Notes under the pieces: generated by a model
The model's database searches: none
What the model was told of the DNA's origin: nothing
Seen by the model: only the letters and a program-made list of their open reading frames with translations
In this document: positions 1 through 6,021 of the stretch, piece after piece
Layout: each line of letters begins with the position of its first letter
Position numbering within the stretch: the first letter of the stretch is position 1
Position numbers and translations under genes: made by a program
Assembly (NCBI GenBank): GCA_021107975.1
Contig: JAIORT010000681.1
Span: forward strand, 1-11,244
Reading direction: 5' to 3'
DNA length: 11,244 nucleotides
From: Bacteroidales bacterium
Lineage (GTDB): Bacteria; Bacteroidota; Bacteroidia; Bacteroidales; JAADJA01

Positions 1-1214
1 CCTGTTGTACCGCCTGTTTTATCCGGTACTTTATCAGTATCAAAAGCAAATGAAATCTTATAAAAATCCTGTCCGGGGGTAATTTCTGGTTCTGAATGGT
101 AATACGAATCCCATCCGTTAATCATTTTTTCAAAACCATAACCTGCATTTTGCGCAAGATTAATCACCCTGAAAATTTTTGCAATAACAGGATTTCTCGG
201 CAAGGTTAAATCCTCCTTTAAAATAATTTCAATATCCTTAGGTAAAGCACCCGGATTAAAAAACTCAATATGGTCGGTAAAAACACGAATACGCGGTTTT
301 AGCGGACTGAAATAATCTGTGTGCATAAGCAAATTAACAAGGGCTTCACGAATGGCTATGACCTGGGGTTGCTCTTCGACAGACATTCCATGAATATCTG
401 TTTCAAAGGGAATATCAATCTGCTTGCTCAAGCGGGGATAAATACTAAAATAATATTCAAATAAATTTGCTTGTGAAGATAAACGGTAGGAGTATCGGGT
501 TTTTGCTTCCGCAACTGATCTTCCAGGAATTTCAAGATAATCTATCCTGAAATCTGTAAGATAATCTTCAATAATGTCCTGAGTGCCGAAAAACAATAAG
601 CCCCCAATTGTAACTTTTCCGCTTTTCAATACCCTCAGTTTCTCCAGCATTTTTTCCGTTGAATACCTGTTGTAAGTATGCGATTGGTTAATCGTAGCGA
701 GGTAATTCCTGAAACCGTCAACACTTTCATCATTCAAATCGCTGATAGTAAATTCGGTAAGTTCGCTGTCTTTTGTGCCAAAAGCGGCATCGCGATACAT
801 GGCATCAATCTCTTCTTGAGTTGCCCTTTGATCGCCGCTTGCAGTTCTGATAAAAGTATTCTTCGGATTGTTAAAATAAACCGGTTTCTTATTGGATGGC
901 GGGATTTTAAAAGCAAGCACAACCCCTTCATCAAATTTGTGCTTCTTACATTCAGGTGTGATTTTAATATTATAGATTTCACCACGAAGAGATGTAGTAA
1001 AGTCCTGCTCTAATTTGTCAGGATTATTAACATCTGATATATTAAACTTCTTACCACTTTGTGAAACACCAAAAATAATCCAGCCACCCGATGTATTCGA
1101 AAAAGCCGATACGGTTTCCCTGACATTTTTCGGGACATCTGTTTTTGCTTTCTTTACTTCGAAGTCTTCCCACTCAATGTCATCAAGTTTTTGTATGAGT
1201 TCTTCCCTGGTCAT
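1..1214 (-). CDS. AlbA_2/Schlafen-type ATP-binding protein (COG2865-like putative regulator), 3' end outside the window
   Basis: Reading the minus strand from the ATG at 1214 gives 404 uninterrupted codons that run off the left edge, so the C-terminus is missing. Residues about 13-130 fit an AlbA_2 (Schlafen AlbA) domain, with an acidic start EWEDFEVKKA and the hallmark VSAFSNTSGGWIIFGV at 35-50. Residues about 280-370 fit the C-terminal GHKL-type ATPase domain of this family: AIREALVNLLMHTDY (287-301), IEFFNPGALP (316-325), PRNPVIAKIF (339-348) and NAGYGFEKMI (356-365). The family (AlbA_2 plus HATPase_c_4, often labelled RecG-like or putative transcriptional regulator) has no settled biochemical role. 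Members often sit in or near type I restriction-modification loci, and the HsdM-like tail immediately upstream agrees with that. The start is the first ATG of the open frame; a 7-bp hairpin lies 12 bases upstream of it. Family assignment is firm; function is inferred only at the level of nucleic-acid/ATP binding. Confidence 0.88.
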   Translation of the reverse strand, partial: MTREELIQKLDDIEWEDFEVKKAKTDVPKNVRETVSAFSNTSGGWIIFGVSQSGKKFNISDVNNPDKLEQDFTTSLRGEIYNIKITPECKKHKFDEGVVLAFKIPPSNKKPVYFNNPKNTFIRTASGDQRATQEEIDAMYRDAAFGTKDSELTEFTISDLNDESVDGFRNYLATINQSHTYNRYSTEKMLEKLRVLKSGKVTIGGLLFFGTQDIIEDYLTDFRIDYLEIPGRSVAEAKTRYSYRLSSQANLFEYYFSIYPRLSKQIDIPFETDIHGMSVEEQPQVIAIREALVNLLMHTDYFSPLKPRIRVFTDHIEFFNPGALPKDIEIILKEDLTLPRNPVIAKIFRVINLAQNAGYGFEKMINGWDSYYHSEPEITPGQDFYKISFAFDTDKVPDKTGGTT

Positions 1215-1225
1215 TTTGTAAAGAT

Positions 1226-1246
1226 AGTCCAATAAGCTGTTGGACT
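1226..1246 (-). promoter_or_regulatory. Perfect 7-bp hairpin just upstream of the AlbA_2 gene start
   Basis: AGTCCAA at 1226-1232 is the exact reverse complement of TTGGACT at 1240-1246, with a 7-base loop. On the minus strand the hairpin sits between the stop of the HsdM-like fragment and the ATG at 1214, ending 12 bases before the start codon, where it could affect ribosome access. On the plus strand it is followed by a short TTTTA. No long T-run follows on either strand, so a strong terminator is unlikely. The structure is seen; any role is inferred. Confidence 0.5.
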
Positions 1247-1247
1247 T

Positions 1248-1382
1248 TTATAAATCATTCAAATTCTTTGAAATTTTTTCCTGCAATTCATTCGATTTCT
1301 CAAATTGTTCCTGCAATTTTGCTTTCAAACCAGCCATCTTTTCTTCAAATGGAATTCCGTCGGCTTTTACTGTATTATTCAT
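1248..1382 (-). pseudogene. 44-residue fragment resembling the C-terminus of type I R-M methyltransferase HsdM
   Basis: A short minus-strand frame runs from ATG 1382 to the stop at 1248. Its peptide (DGIPFEEKMAGLKAKL followed by QEQFEKSNELQEKISKNLNDL) resembles, from memory, the charged helical tail of HsdM subunits, which commonly has a pattern like PFEEKM..L...L.EQF..S..L...I..NL. It ends a few residues before the usual terminus. A TAA codon lies in frame two codons before the ATG, and no methylase catalytic motif (such as NPPF/NPPY) is present nearby, so only the tail remains. The AlbA_2 gene follows 33 bases downstream in the same direction, an arrangement seen in type I R-M loci. It could still be translated as a small peptide. 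The resemblance rests on recognition of a short segment, so certainty is moderate. Confidence 0.5.
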
Positions 1383-1417
1383 AAATTAAAAGATAAAAGA
1401 AAGAAAAGTAAATATTG

Positions 1418-1425
1418 CAAATTTA
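1418..1425 (-). promoter_or_regulatory. Candidate -7 box (TAAATTTG) upstream of the HsdM fragment and AlbA_2 gene
   Basis: On the minus strand 1425-1418 reads TAAATTTG, an exact match to the Bacteroidota -7 consensus TAnnTTTG, 36 bases before the ATG at 1382. No TTTG/TTG stands at the expected 18-20 base spacing upstream, so only half of a promoter is visible. AT-rich DNA yields such matches by chance; confidence is low. Confidence 0.3.
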
Positions 1426-1505
1426 TTATATATGTCAATACCATTCTAATTATTAATGATAATTGTTATTGCATCAAAATTTAAGTGGAATTGCGGAGCT
1501 TATAT

Positions 1506-1904
1506 TTATTTTGGATTCAATCGGGTTATTGCTGCCAAAATCAAATATCCCGTCAAACTCCCCACAAAATAATACGGAAAATCCTTCCAGTTAAAAGAAT
1601 TGCCAAGAATAGTCCTTCCAATAAAATTCCCTCTTATAAACTCAAGGAAAGGAGGATGCCATAGCTGGAGAAATTCCAAAGTACAGGTGATAGAAAAAAC
1701 CCAAATAGCAATTTTTAAAGGTTTAGCTTTTGGAAAGATAAAGAAGAAAACCAGGCACCAGAATATTTCATACAATAATCCGCCAAATGAATCACTCACC
1801 CATTGATGAGCCGGTCCTGAATAAAATTTAGTCATAAAACCGATTGGGGTAATAATGATAAGAAATATGAGTGTTATGATTTGTCTTTTCCTGATTTTTG
1901 TCAA
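1506..1904 (-). CDS. DUF2809 family small integral membrane protein
   Basis: The 132-residue product has four predicted hydrophobic helices at about 8-26, 40-58, 62-80 and 107-127. It carries the segments I associate with DUF2809: YSGPAHQWVSDSFGGLLYEI (28-47), LEFLQLWHPPFLE (76-88), GRTILG (96-101) and a WKDFPYY motif (106-112) entering the last helix. Length is typical of this family of inner-membrane proteins, whose function is unknown. The gene lies 49 bases downstream of the Mth938-like gene in the same direction and may be co-transcribed from that gene's promoter. The ATG at 1904 places the basic segment MTKIRKR before the first helix, consistent with a real membrane start. Family call is fairly sure; no role can be assigned from sequence. 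Confidence 0.8.
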   Translation of the reverse strand: MTKIRKRQIITLIFLIIITPIGFMTKFYSGPAHQWVSDSFGGLLYEIFWCLVFFFIFPKAKPLKIAIWVFSITCTLEFLQLWHPPFLEFIRGNFIGRTILGNSFNWKDFPYYFVGSLTGYLILAAITRLNPK

Positions 1905-1953
1905 TGTATTGAATTTATTTAATTTATTGATATTCGGATTGTACAGATAGAGG

Positions 1954-2325
1954 TTAACAGGTCGAATGTATCAATGCCCCTACTTTTTCCTTTTCACATA
2001 ACTGATTGTATAATTCGACAGCTTTTTTAGTTTGTAAAACATGAAACTCTATATTATTGTTTTTAAGAAATTCTTTTGTGCTTTCGCAAATGTCTAATCT
2101 GTTGTAAAATCCGCTTGAGAGCACAATAATCTCCGAACCTTTTTGTATCAGTTCTTGCACATCTTCCGGCAAAATACCCGGAGAATGTTGTGTGCCGGTT
2201 TCCCGCCAGTCCCATTTAAGGGCGCCTCCGGGAAATAACTTAACGTCTTTGAAAATCCTGTTTTCTCCGGCGACTTCAACTTTACCCCAGGAAATATTCG
2301 TTATCTTTGGTGATTGTTTTTTCAT
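1954..2325 (-). CDS. Mth938/AAMDC-like domain protein (DUF498)
   Basis: The 123-residue protein is a single small alpha/beta domain of the Mth938-like type (DUF498, COG1504, related to eukaryotic AAMDC and the NDUFAF3 fold). Recognisable blocks are ITNISWGKVEV at 8-18, the glycine-rich FKDVKLFPGGALKWDWRETG (25-44) and H47 with SPGILPEDVQELI (48-60). These are followed by IIVLSSGFYNRLDI (66-79), the strand FHVLQTKKAVELYNQL (94-109) and the C-terminal GALIHSTC. That ending matches the family's usual G...H.TC terminus. The family is cytosolic and has no established reaction. The gene is single-domain and intact, starts at an ATG 25 bases below a plausible transcription start, and precedes the DUF2809 gene by 49 bases on the same strand. 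It diverges from the tRNA deacylase gene. The family call is confident; the biological role is unknown. Confidence 0.85.
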   Translation of the reverse strand: MKKQSPKITNISWGKVEVAGENRIFKDVKLFPGGALKWDWRETGTQHSPGILPEDVQELIQKGSEIIVLSSGFYNRLDICESTKEFLKNNNIEFHVLQTKKAVELYNQLCEKEKVGALIHSTC

Positions 2326-2356
2326 TTATGGTATAAAATTAATTAAAGATTTTAAA

Positions 2357-2386
2357 CAAGCATAAAAGGTGAAATATTTTTTCAAA
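2357..2386 (-). promoter_or_regulatory. Candidate Bacteroidota-type promoter for the Mth938-like gene
   Basis: On the minus strand a TTTG (-33, at 2386-2383) is followed after 18 bases by TATGCTTG (-7, at 2364-2357), one mismatch from TAnnTTTG. The implied start near 2350 leaves a leader of about 25 bases before the ATG at 2325. The spacing and position are right, but the -7 box is imperfect. Confidence 0.5.
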
Positions 2387-2466
2387 TTGAAAATGGTAAA
2401 TAACCTAATAAAAGCGAATTATAATGACTTAATGACTACAATTGACAGCGTAGCAAATGACTTCTA

Positions 2467-2970
2467 ATGACCAAATATATGAACGGACAACCCGAATTAT
2501 ATAAAGTATTTAAAGAGCTAAACATCAATTTCGAATATTACGAACACCCTCCGGTTCCAACCATTGAAGAAGCGAAAAAGTACTGGGTGGATTTGGTGGC
2601 TACGCATTGTAAAAACATCTTTTTCCGTAATCATAAAGGAAACCGCCATTACCTCGTTATCCTTGAACATACCCGGGCACTGGCAATTCACGACCTTGAA
2701 AAAAGGCTTAAGCAAGGGAAACTCTCTTTTGCATCAACTAAACGTATGCAAAAATATCTTGGATTATCTCCCGGTTCTGTTTCCCCTTTCGGTTTAATAA
2801 ATGATAAAGAAAATCATATACATGTTTATATTGATGAAAACCTGAAAAAGTCGGAAAAGATCAGTTTTCATCCGAATATCAATACTGCCTCATTGGTTAT
2901 TTCTTATAAGGATTTTGAGAGATTTTTAGAATGGACGGGGAATGGTTTTGAGTATTTGGAATTGTACTAA
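2467..2970 (+). CDS. ProX/PrdX-type YbaK-domain prolyl-tRNA editing protein (Ala-tRNA(Pro) deacylase)
   Basis: The 167-residue protein is a free-standing YbaK/ProRS-associated (INS-like) editing domain. Such proteins hydrolyse mischarged tRNA, for ProX types Ala-tRNA(Pro), in the cytosol. The N-terminus has the family's LYKVFKELNINFEYYEHPPV (11-30) with the following TIEEA. Lys49 in THCKNIFFRN (46-55) is the expected conserved lysine. LGLSPGSVSPFGL (98-110) matches the GxxxG-like loop with the SPF signature, and FHPN (134-137) the substrate-pocket segment. Length is normal for the PrdX branch. The ATG at 2467 follows an in-frame TGA at 2458; a second ATG at 2479 (MNGQPEL) is an equally good start. 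The gene stands alone, divergent from the Mth938-like gene and convergent with tsf. Exact mischarged substrate is inferred from the branch. Confidence 0.88.
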   Translation: MTKYMNGQPELYKVFKELNINFEYYEHPPVPTIEEAKKYWVDLVATHCKNIFFRNHKGNRHYLVILEHTRALAIHDLEKRLKQGKLSFASTKRMQKYLGLSPGSVSPFGLINDKENHIHVYIDENLKKSEKISFHPNINTASLVISYKDFERFLEWTGNGFEYLELY

Positions 2971-3017
2971 GTAAAGACCCCACCTGTGAGGTTTAAGTTT
3001 AGCAACGGATTTGAAAC

Positions 3018-3044
3018 AAAAAAGCTGCCCTTATTCAGAACAGC
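3018..3044 (-). terminator. Rho-independent terminator of the rplM-rpsI-rpsB-tsf operon
   Basis: Read on the minus strand, GCTGTTCT (3044-3037) pairs with AGGGCAGC (3031-3024) through eight base pairs, two of them G-U, around a 5-base loop. A run of six T (3023-3018) follows directly. It lies about 70 bases beyond the tsf stop and faces the right way to end that operon. On the plus strand there is no T-run directly after it, so it should mainly serve the minus strand. Confidence 0.8.
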
Positions 3045-3114
3045 CTATAATTTGTATTTGTCTTTAAAATCGTATATCGTTTTCTCTACTTTGGCAATAT
3101 TAGGAGGAGTTCAA

Positions 3115-3945
3115 TTACGCTCCAAGCATTAATCTTTTAAAACCTGTAACCTTCAACTCAGGATCGATTTCTTTAAGGTATTGGGCTACAGTTTTCTTAG
3201 TATCTCTAACAAAATCCTGGTTAAGCAGAGTATTTTCCTTGAAAAATTTGTTTAGTTTACCCATTGCAATTTTTTCAAGGATTTTTTCGGGTTTACCTTC
3301 CTGGCGTGCCTGTTCTTTTCCAATCTCTATTTCTTTGTCAATAACCTCCTGTGGAACATCATCCTTGTCAACTGCAACAGGATTCATAGCTGCAACCTGC
3401 ATTGCCAGTTCGCGACCAATATCTTGCAAACCATTATCCTTATTTAAACCAAGAATTGTTGCCAGCCTGTTACCCTGATGATTATAAGCAGTAACATTTG
3501 CAGCTTCAATGAACTCGTAATATGCCAGATCCATTCTTTCTCCGGTTTTACCTACCAGTTCAGTAACACCTTCAGCTATTGACCGACCGTCTAATTCCAA
3601 TGCTTTAATTTCATCAAGACTCTTTGGCTTTTGTATAAGTGCCAGGTCAATAATCTTATTAGCGAATTCAACAAATTCTTTATTTTTAGCAACAAAGTCG
3701 GTTTCGCAACTGAGCATGATTACTGCTGCAAATTTTTTATCATTGGTGGTCTTTGCCAATACAATTCCTTCATTGGTTTCTTTATCTGCCCTTTTGCTTG
3801 CAACTTTCTGTCCTTTTTTACGAAGTATATCTATCGCCTTTTCAAAATCTCCTTCGGATTCAACCAGTGCTCTTTTACAGTCCATCATACCTGCGCCGGT
3901 CATTTTCCTGAGTTTATTTACTTCTGTTGCTGTTATATTTGCCAT
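3115..3945 (-). CDS. tsf: Translation elongation factor Ts
   Basis: EF-Ts is the nucleotide exchange factor that releases GDP from EF-Tu in the cytosol. The 276-residue product begins with a UBA-like N-terminal domain (about 1-50: TATEVNKLRKMTGAGMMDCK and ALVESEGDFEKAIDILRKKG). Next comes the core signature SCETDFVAKN at 79-88, whose TDFVAKN inserts into the EF-Tu nucleotide site. The dimerisation and C-terminal core follow, including ELAMQVAAMNPVAV. The C-terminal part contains QEGKPEKILEKI and an NKFFKENTLLNQDFV helix, as expected. Length is typical of non-Gammaproteobacterial EF-Ts. It is the last gene of the minus-strand ribosomal operon, 47 bases after rpsB and ahead of the terminator at 3018-3044. 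The bases just before its ATG consist of a short direct repeat. Confidence 0.97.
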   Translation of the reverse strand: MANITATEVNKLRKMTGAGMMDCKRALVESEGDFEKAIDILRKKGQKVASKRADKETNEGIVLAKTTNDKKFAAVIMLSCETDFVAKNKEFVEFANKIIDLALIQKPKSLDEIKALELDGRSIAEGVTELVGKTGERMDLAYYEFIEAANVTAYNHQGNRLATILGLNKDNGLQDIGRELAMQVAAMNPVAVDKDDVPQEVIDKEIEIGKEQARQEGKPEKILEKIAMGKLNKFFKENTLLNQDFVRDTKKTVAQYLKEIDPELKVTGFKRLMLGA

Positions 3946-3946
3946 C

Positions 3947-3973
3947 TTGTTGAATTATTGAATTGTTGAATTA
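3947..3973 (-). repeat. 11-bp direct repeat immediately before the tsf start
   Basis: TTGTTGAATTA occurs at 3947-3957 and again at 3963-3973 on the plus strand, separated by 5 bases that contain a further TTGAA-like half unit. On the minus strand this gives an A- and C-containing unstructured leader ending two bases before the tsf ATG at 3945. It may simply be low-complexity leader sequence; an unstructured leader would suit initiation without a Shine-Dalgarno. Confidence 0.55.
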
Positions 3974-3992
3974 ATGATTTATAGAATGATTA

Positions 3993-4922
3993 TTATTTTT
4001 CAATTTTTTTAACTGATTTTGAAATCCTTTTCCTTGGTCTTTTAGCAGGTTTTTTTTCTTTGTCTTCTTCCTTAAAATCCTTTATTTTAGCTGTTTTCGG
4101 CTCGTCTGATTTTTGCGGTATCTCCAACTCAGCTTCCATGTTAGTCTCAATTAATTCAATGGTTTCTGATTTTGCAACTTTTATCAGTTCTTCTTTTTCC
4201 TTCTTTTCCTCTTGAACTTTTTTATCCCTGTCAAGCTTTCTTTCCATCAGTCCTTCTTCAACTGCTTTCACCATTATTTTAACGATCAGGTCAATAGATT
4301 TAGAAGCATCATCATTTGCAGGAATTGGAAAATCAACTTTTGTTGGGTCTGAATTAGTATCAACTATTGCAAAAGTGGGGATATTTAATTTTTTGGCTTC
4401 TGCCACAGCAATGTGTTCCTTGTTAATATCAACAACAAATATTGCAGATGGCAACCTGTTCAAATCGGCAATACTACCTAATTGTTTTTCAAGCTTAGCT
4501 CTTTCACGTTGTATTTGCAGACGCTCTCTTTTCGATAAATTCTGGTAAGTATCGGTTGTCATCATTTTATCAATAGATGCCATTTTCCGTACTGCCTTAC
4601 GGATGGTAGCAAAGTTGGTGAGCATTCCTCCGGGCCAGCGTTCTGTAACATAAGGCATATTAACCCTTTTAACGTGTCGGGCAACGATATCTTTTGCCTG
4701 TTTCTTAGTTGCAACAAACAAAATCTTTTTACCTGATTTTGCTATTTGTTTTACAGCAGAAGCAGCTTCTTCGAGTTTAGCTGCTGTTTTGTAAAGGTCG
4801 ATAATGTGGATACCATTACGCTCCATAAAAATATAAGGAGCCATGTTGGGATTCCATTTTCTTTTTAAGTGTCCGAAGTGTACACCTGCTTCTAATAATT
4901 CATCGAAATTTGTTCTTGCCAT
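3993..4922 (-). CDS. rpsB: 30S ribosomal protein uS2 with a long charged C-terminal extension
   Basis: uS2 binds the 30S subunit between head and body. The N-terminus has the family signature LLEAGVHFGHLKRKWNPNMAPYIF (9-32), written here from two adjoining blocks, then GIHIIDLYKT (37-46). The central region has ILFVATKKQAK (67-77), ERWPGGMLTNF (94-104) and the second signature DLNRLPSAIFVVD (153-165). IPTFAIVDTNSDP (181-193) and DFPIPANDDA (197-206) follow. Ribosome-fold sequence ends near residue 232. The remaining roughly 77 residues are rich in Lys and Glu and end in a strongly basic KRPRKRISKSVKK stretch. The protein is therefore 309 residues against about 240 in E. coli; extended tails occur in several phyla. 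The gene is separated from rpsI by 139 bases and followed by tsf after 47. Confidence 0.97.
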   Translation of the reverse strand: MARTNFDELLEAGVHFGHLKRKWNPNMAPYIFMERNGIHIIDLYKTAAKLEEAASAVKQIAKSGKKILFVATKKQAKDIVARHVKRVNMPYVTERWPGGMLTNFATIRKAVRKMASIDKMMTTDTYQNLSKRERLQIQRERAKLEKQLGSIADLNRLPSAIFVVDINKEHIAVAEAKKLNIPTFAIVDTNSDPTKVDFPIPANDDASKSIDLIVKIMVKAVEEGLMERKLDRDKKVQEEKKEKEELIKVAKSETIELIETNMEAELEIPQKSDEPKTAKIKDFKEEDKEKKPAKRPRKRISKSVKKIEK

Positions 4923-4948
4923 TTTGTTTATGTTTACATTCTGTTAAT

Positions 4949-5014
4949 AAAAGCAATTACCAGGTAGCACTTTTGATTGACAATTTTTATAATTATAAAA
5001 AATTAAATAGTCAA
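4949..5014 (-). promoter_or_regulatory. Structured rpsI-rpsB intergenic region: 18-bp AT palindrome and second hairpin, possible rpsB leader
   Basis: Positions 4984-5001 form a perfect 18-bp palindrome, TTTTTATAATTATAAAAA. It is flanked by TTGAC at 4977-4981 and its complement GTCAA at 5010-5014, slightly off-centre. Closer to rpsB, AAAAG (4949-4953) can pair with CTTTT (4970-4974), enclosing a TAC/GTA inner pair. Other gaps in this operon are 5 and 47 bases, so 139 bases here is unusual, and r-protein leaders often bind the encoded protein. Autoregulation by uS2 is inference; no TAnnTTTG promoter box was found here. Confidence 0.4.
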
Positions 5015-5061
5015 TTTTCAGGGGTCTTGATAATTTAGATACTAAACATTTATTATTACTC

Positions 5062-5448
5062 TTAACGTTTGCTAAATTGGAATTTTTTACGTGCTTTCTT
5101 TTGACCGTATTTTTTACGCTCTACCATTCGCGGATCTCTTCGCAACAATCCTTTGGCTTTTAATGCCGGTCTGTGTTCAGGATCAACCTTAACCAATGCC
5201 CTGGAAATTGCCAGCCGTAAAGCTTCTGCCTGTCCTTTAAATCCACCGCCATCAAGATTGACTTTAATGTCGAATTTACCTACGTTTTCGGTAATTTCCA
5301 TTGGTTGATTTACTACGTATTGTAATGTTGCTAAAGGGAAATATTCTTTATAATCTTTTTTGTTTACAACGATATTACCGCTACCCTCTTTCATATAAAT
5401 CCGGGCGATTGCGGTTTTTCTTCTTCCAATAGTGTTGATTACGTCCAT
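5062..5448 (-). CDS. rpsI: 30S ribosomal protein uS9
   Basis: uS9 is a head protein of the 30S subunit whose C-terminal tail reaches toward the P-site tRNA. The 128-residue product opens with TIGRRKTAIARIYMKEGSG (6-24), the standard start of the family. It has the signature GGGFKGQAEALRLAISRAL (67-85), the GLLRRDPRMVERKKYGQKKA segment and the highly conserved extreme C-terminus ending in Lys-Arg (QFSKR). Length is normal. It starts 5 bases after the rplM stop, so the two genes are almost certainly translated from one message and may be translationally coupled, as in the widely conserved rplM-rpsI pair. Confidence 0.97.
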   Translation of the reverse strand: MDVINTIGRRKTAIARIYMKEGSGNIVVNKKDYKEYFPLATLQYVVNQPMEITENVGKFDIKVNLDGGGFKGQAEALRLAISRALVKVDPEHRPALKAKGLLRRDPRMVERKKYGQKKARKKFQFSKR

Positions 5449-5453
5449 ATTTA

Positions 5454-5909
5454 TTATTTAATTGTATTCAGTTCAATTGATTTAGGTTTCTGAGCAGTGT
5501 GAGGATGTTCGGCGCCTGTATAAACAAATAAATTCCTGAACAAAGCACTACCTAACCTGTTCTTGGGCAACATGCCTTTAATAGCATGTTCAATTATTGC
5601 AGCAGGCTTTTTTGCCAGCATTTCCACTGGTGTTCTGAACCTTTGCCCGCCCGGATATCCTGTATGACGGACATATTGTTTATCTGTCCATTTGTTACCT
5701 GTAAGCTGAATTTTTTCTGCATTAATGATAATGACATTATCACCGCAATCAACATGGGGCGTAAAATTGGGTTTATACTTCCCTCTTAAAAATTTTGCGC
5801 TAATAGATGCAAGTCTTCCCAATATCTGATTTTCAGCATCAATTACAACCCATTTTTTATTTACTGTTTCCTTATTTGCGCTAACTGTTTTGTAGCTTAA
5901 AGTATCCAT
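5454..5909 (-). CDS. rplM: 50S ribosomal protein uL13
   Basis: uL13 is an early-assembly protein of the 50S subunit. The 151-residue product shows the expected KKWVVIDAENQILGRLAS (18-35), then AKFLRGKYKPNFTPHVDCGD (38-57) with the following NVIIINAEKI. KWTDKQYVRHTGYPGG (73-88) and the signature region MLAKKPAAIIEHAIKGMLPK (97-116) with NRLG complete the family pattern. VYTGAEHPHTAQKP near the end is also typical. Length is slightly above the E. coli 142 because of a short N-terminal stretch typical of Bacteroidota. It is the first gene of the operon, about 45 bases below a consensus promoter (5959-5989). Confidence 0.97.
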   Translation of the reverse strand: MDTLSYKTVSANKETVNKKWVVIDAENQILGRLASISAKFLRGKYKPNFTPHVDCGDNVIIINAEKIQLTGNKWTDKQYVRHTGYPGGQRFRTPVEMLAKKPAAIIEHAIKGMLPKNRLGSALFRNLFVYTGAEHPHTAQKPKSIELNTIK

Positions 5910-5958
5910 CTGTCTCTTAATTACTTGTTTACAAGATTTTCTATTGAAAATCGGGCTG

Positions 5959-5989
5959 CAAAAGTAGAATTATTTTTTTATTTAACAAA
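5959..5989 (-). promoter_or_regulatory. Consensus Bacteroidota promoter of the rplM operon
   Basis: On the minus strand TTTG (-33, 5989-5986) is followed after exactly 19 bases by TACTTTTG (-7, 5966-5959), which matches TTTG-N19-TAnnTTTG without a mismatch. The sequence continues CAGCCCG, so the start should lie near 5952, leaving a leader of about 45 bases before the rplM ATG. The whole of rplM-rpsI-rpsB-tsf can be served from here; I found no equally good box inside the operon. Confidence 0.85.
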
Positions 5990-6021
5990 TTTTGTCAATA
6001 AGTTTTGTTGATATTTTTTGA

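Noticed and set aside
678..1221. Plus-strand open frames opposite the AlbA_2 gene
   Set aside because: They lie antisense to a frame with clear AlbA_2 and ATPase motifs and show no protein family features.
2982..2992. ACCT/AGGT hairpin after the ProX stop as a terminator
   Set aside because: Only four base pairs with a 3-base loop and no proper T-run; too weak to support.
3239..3969. Plus-strand open frames opposite tsf
   Set aside because: Antisense shadows of the EF-Ts reading frame, without recognisable domains.
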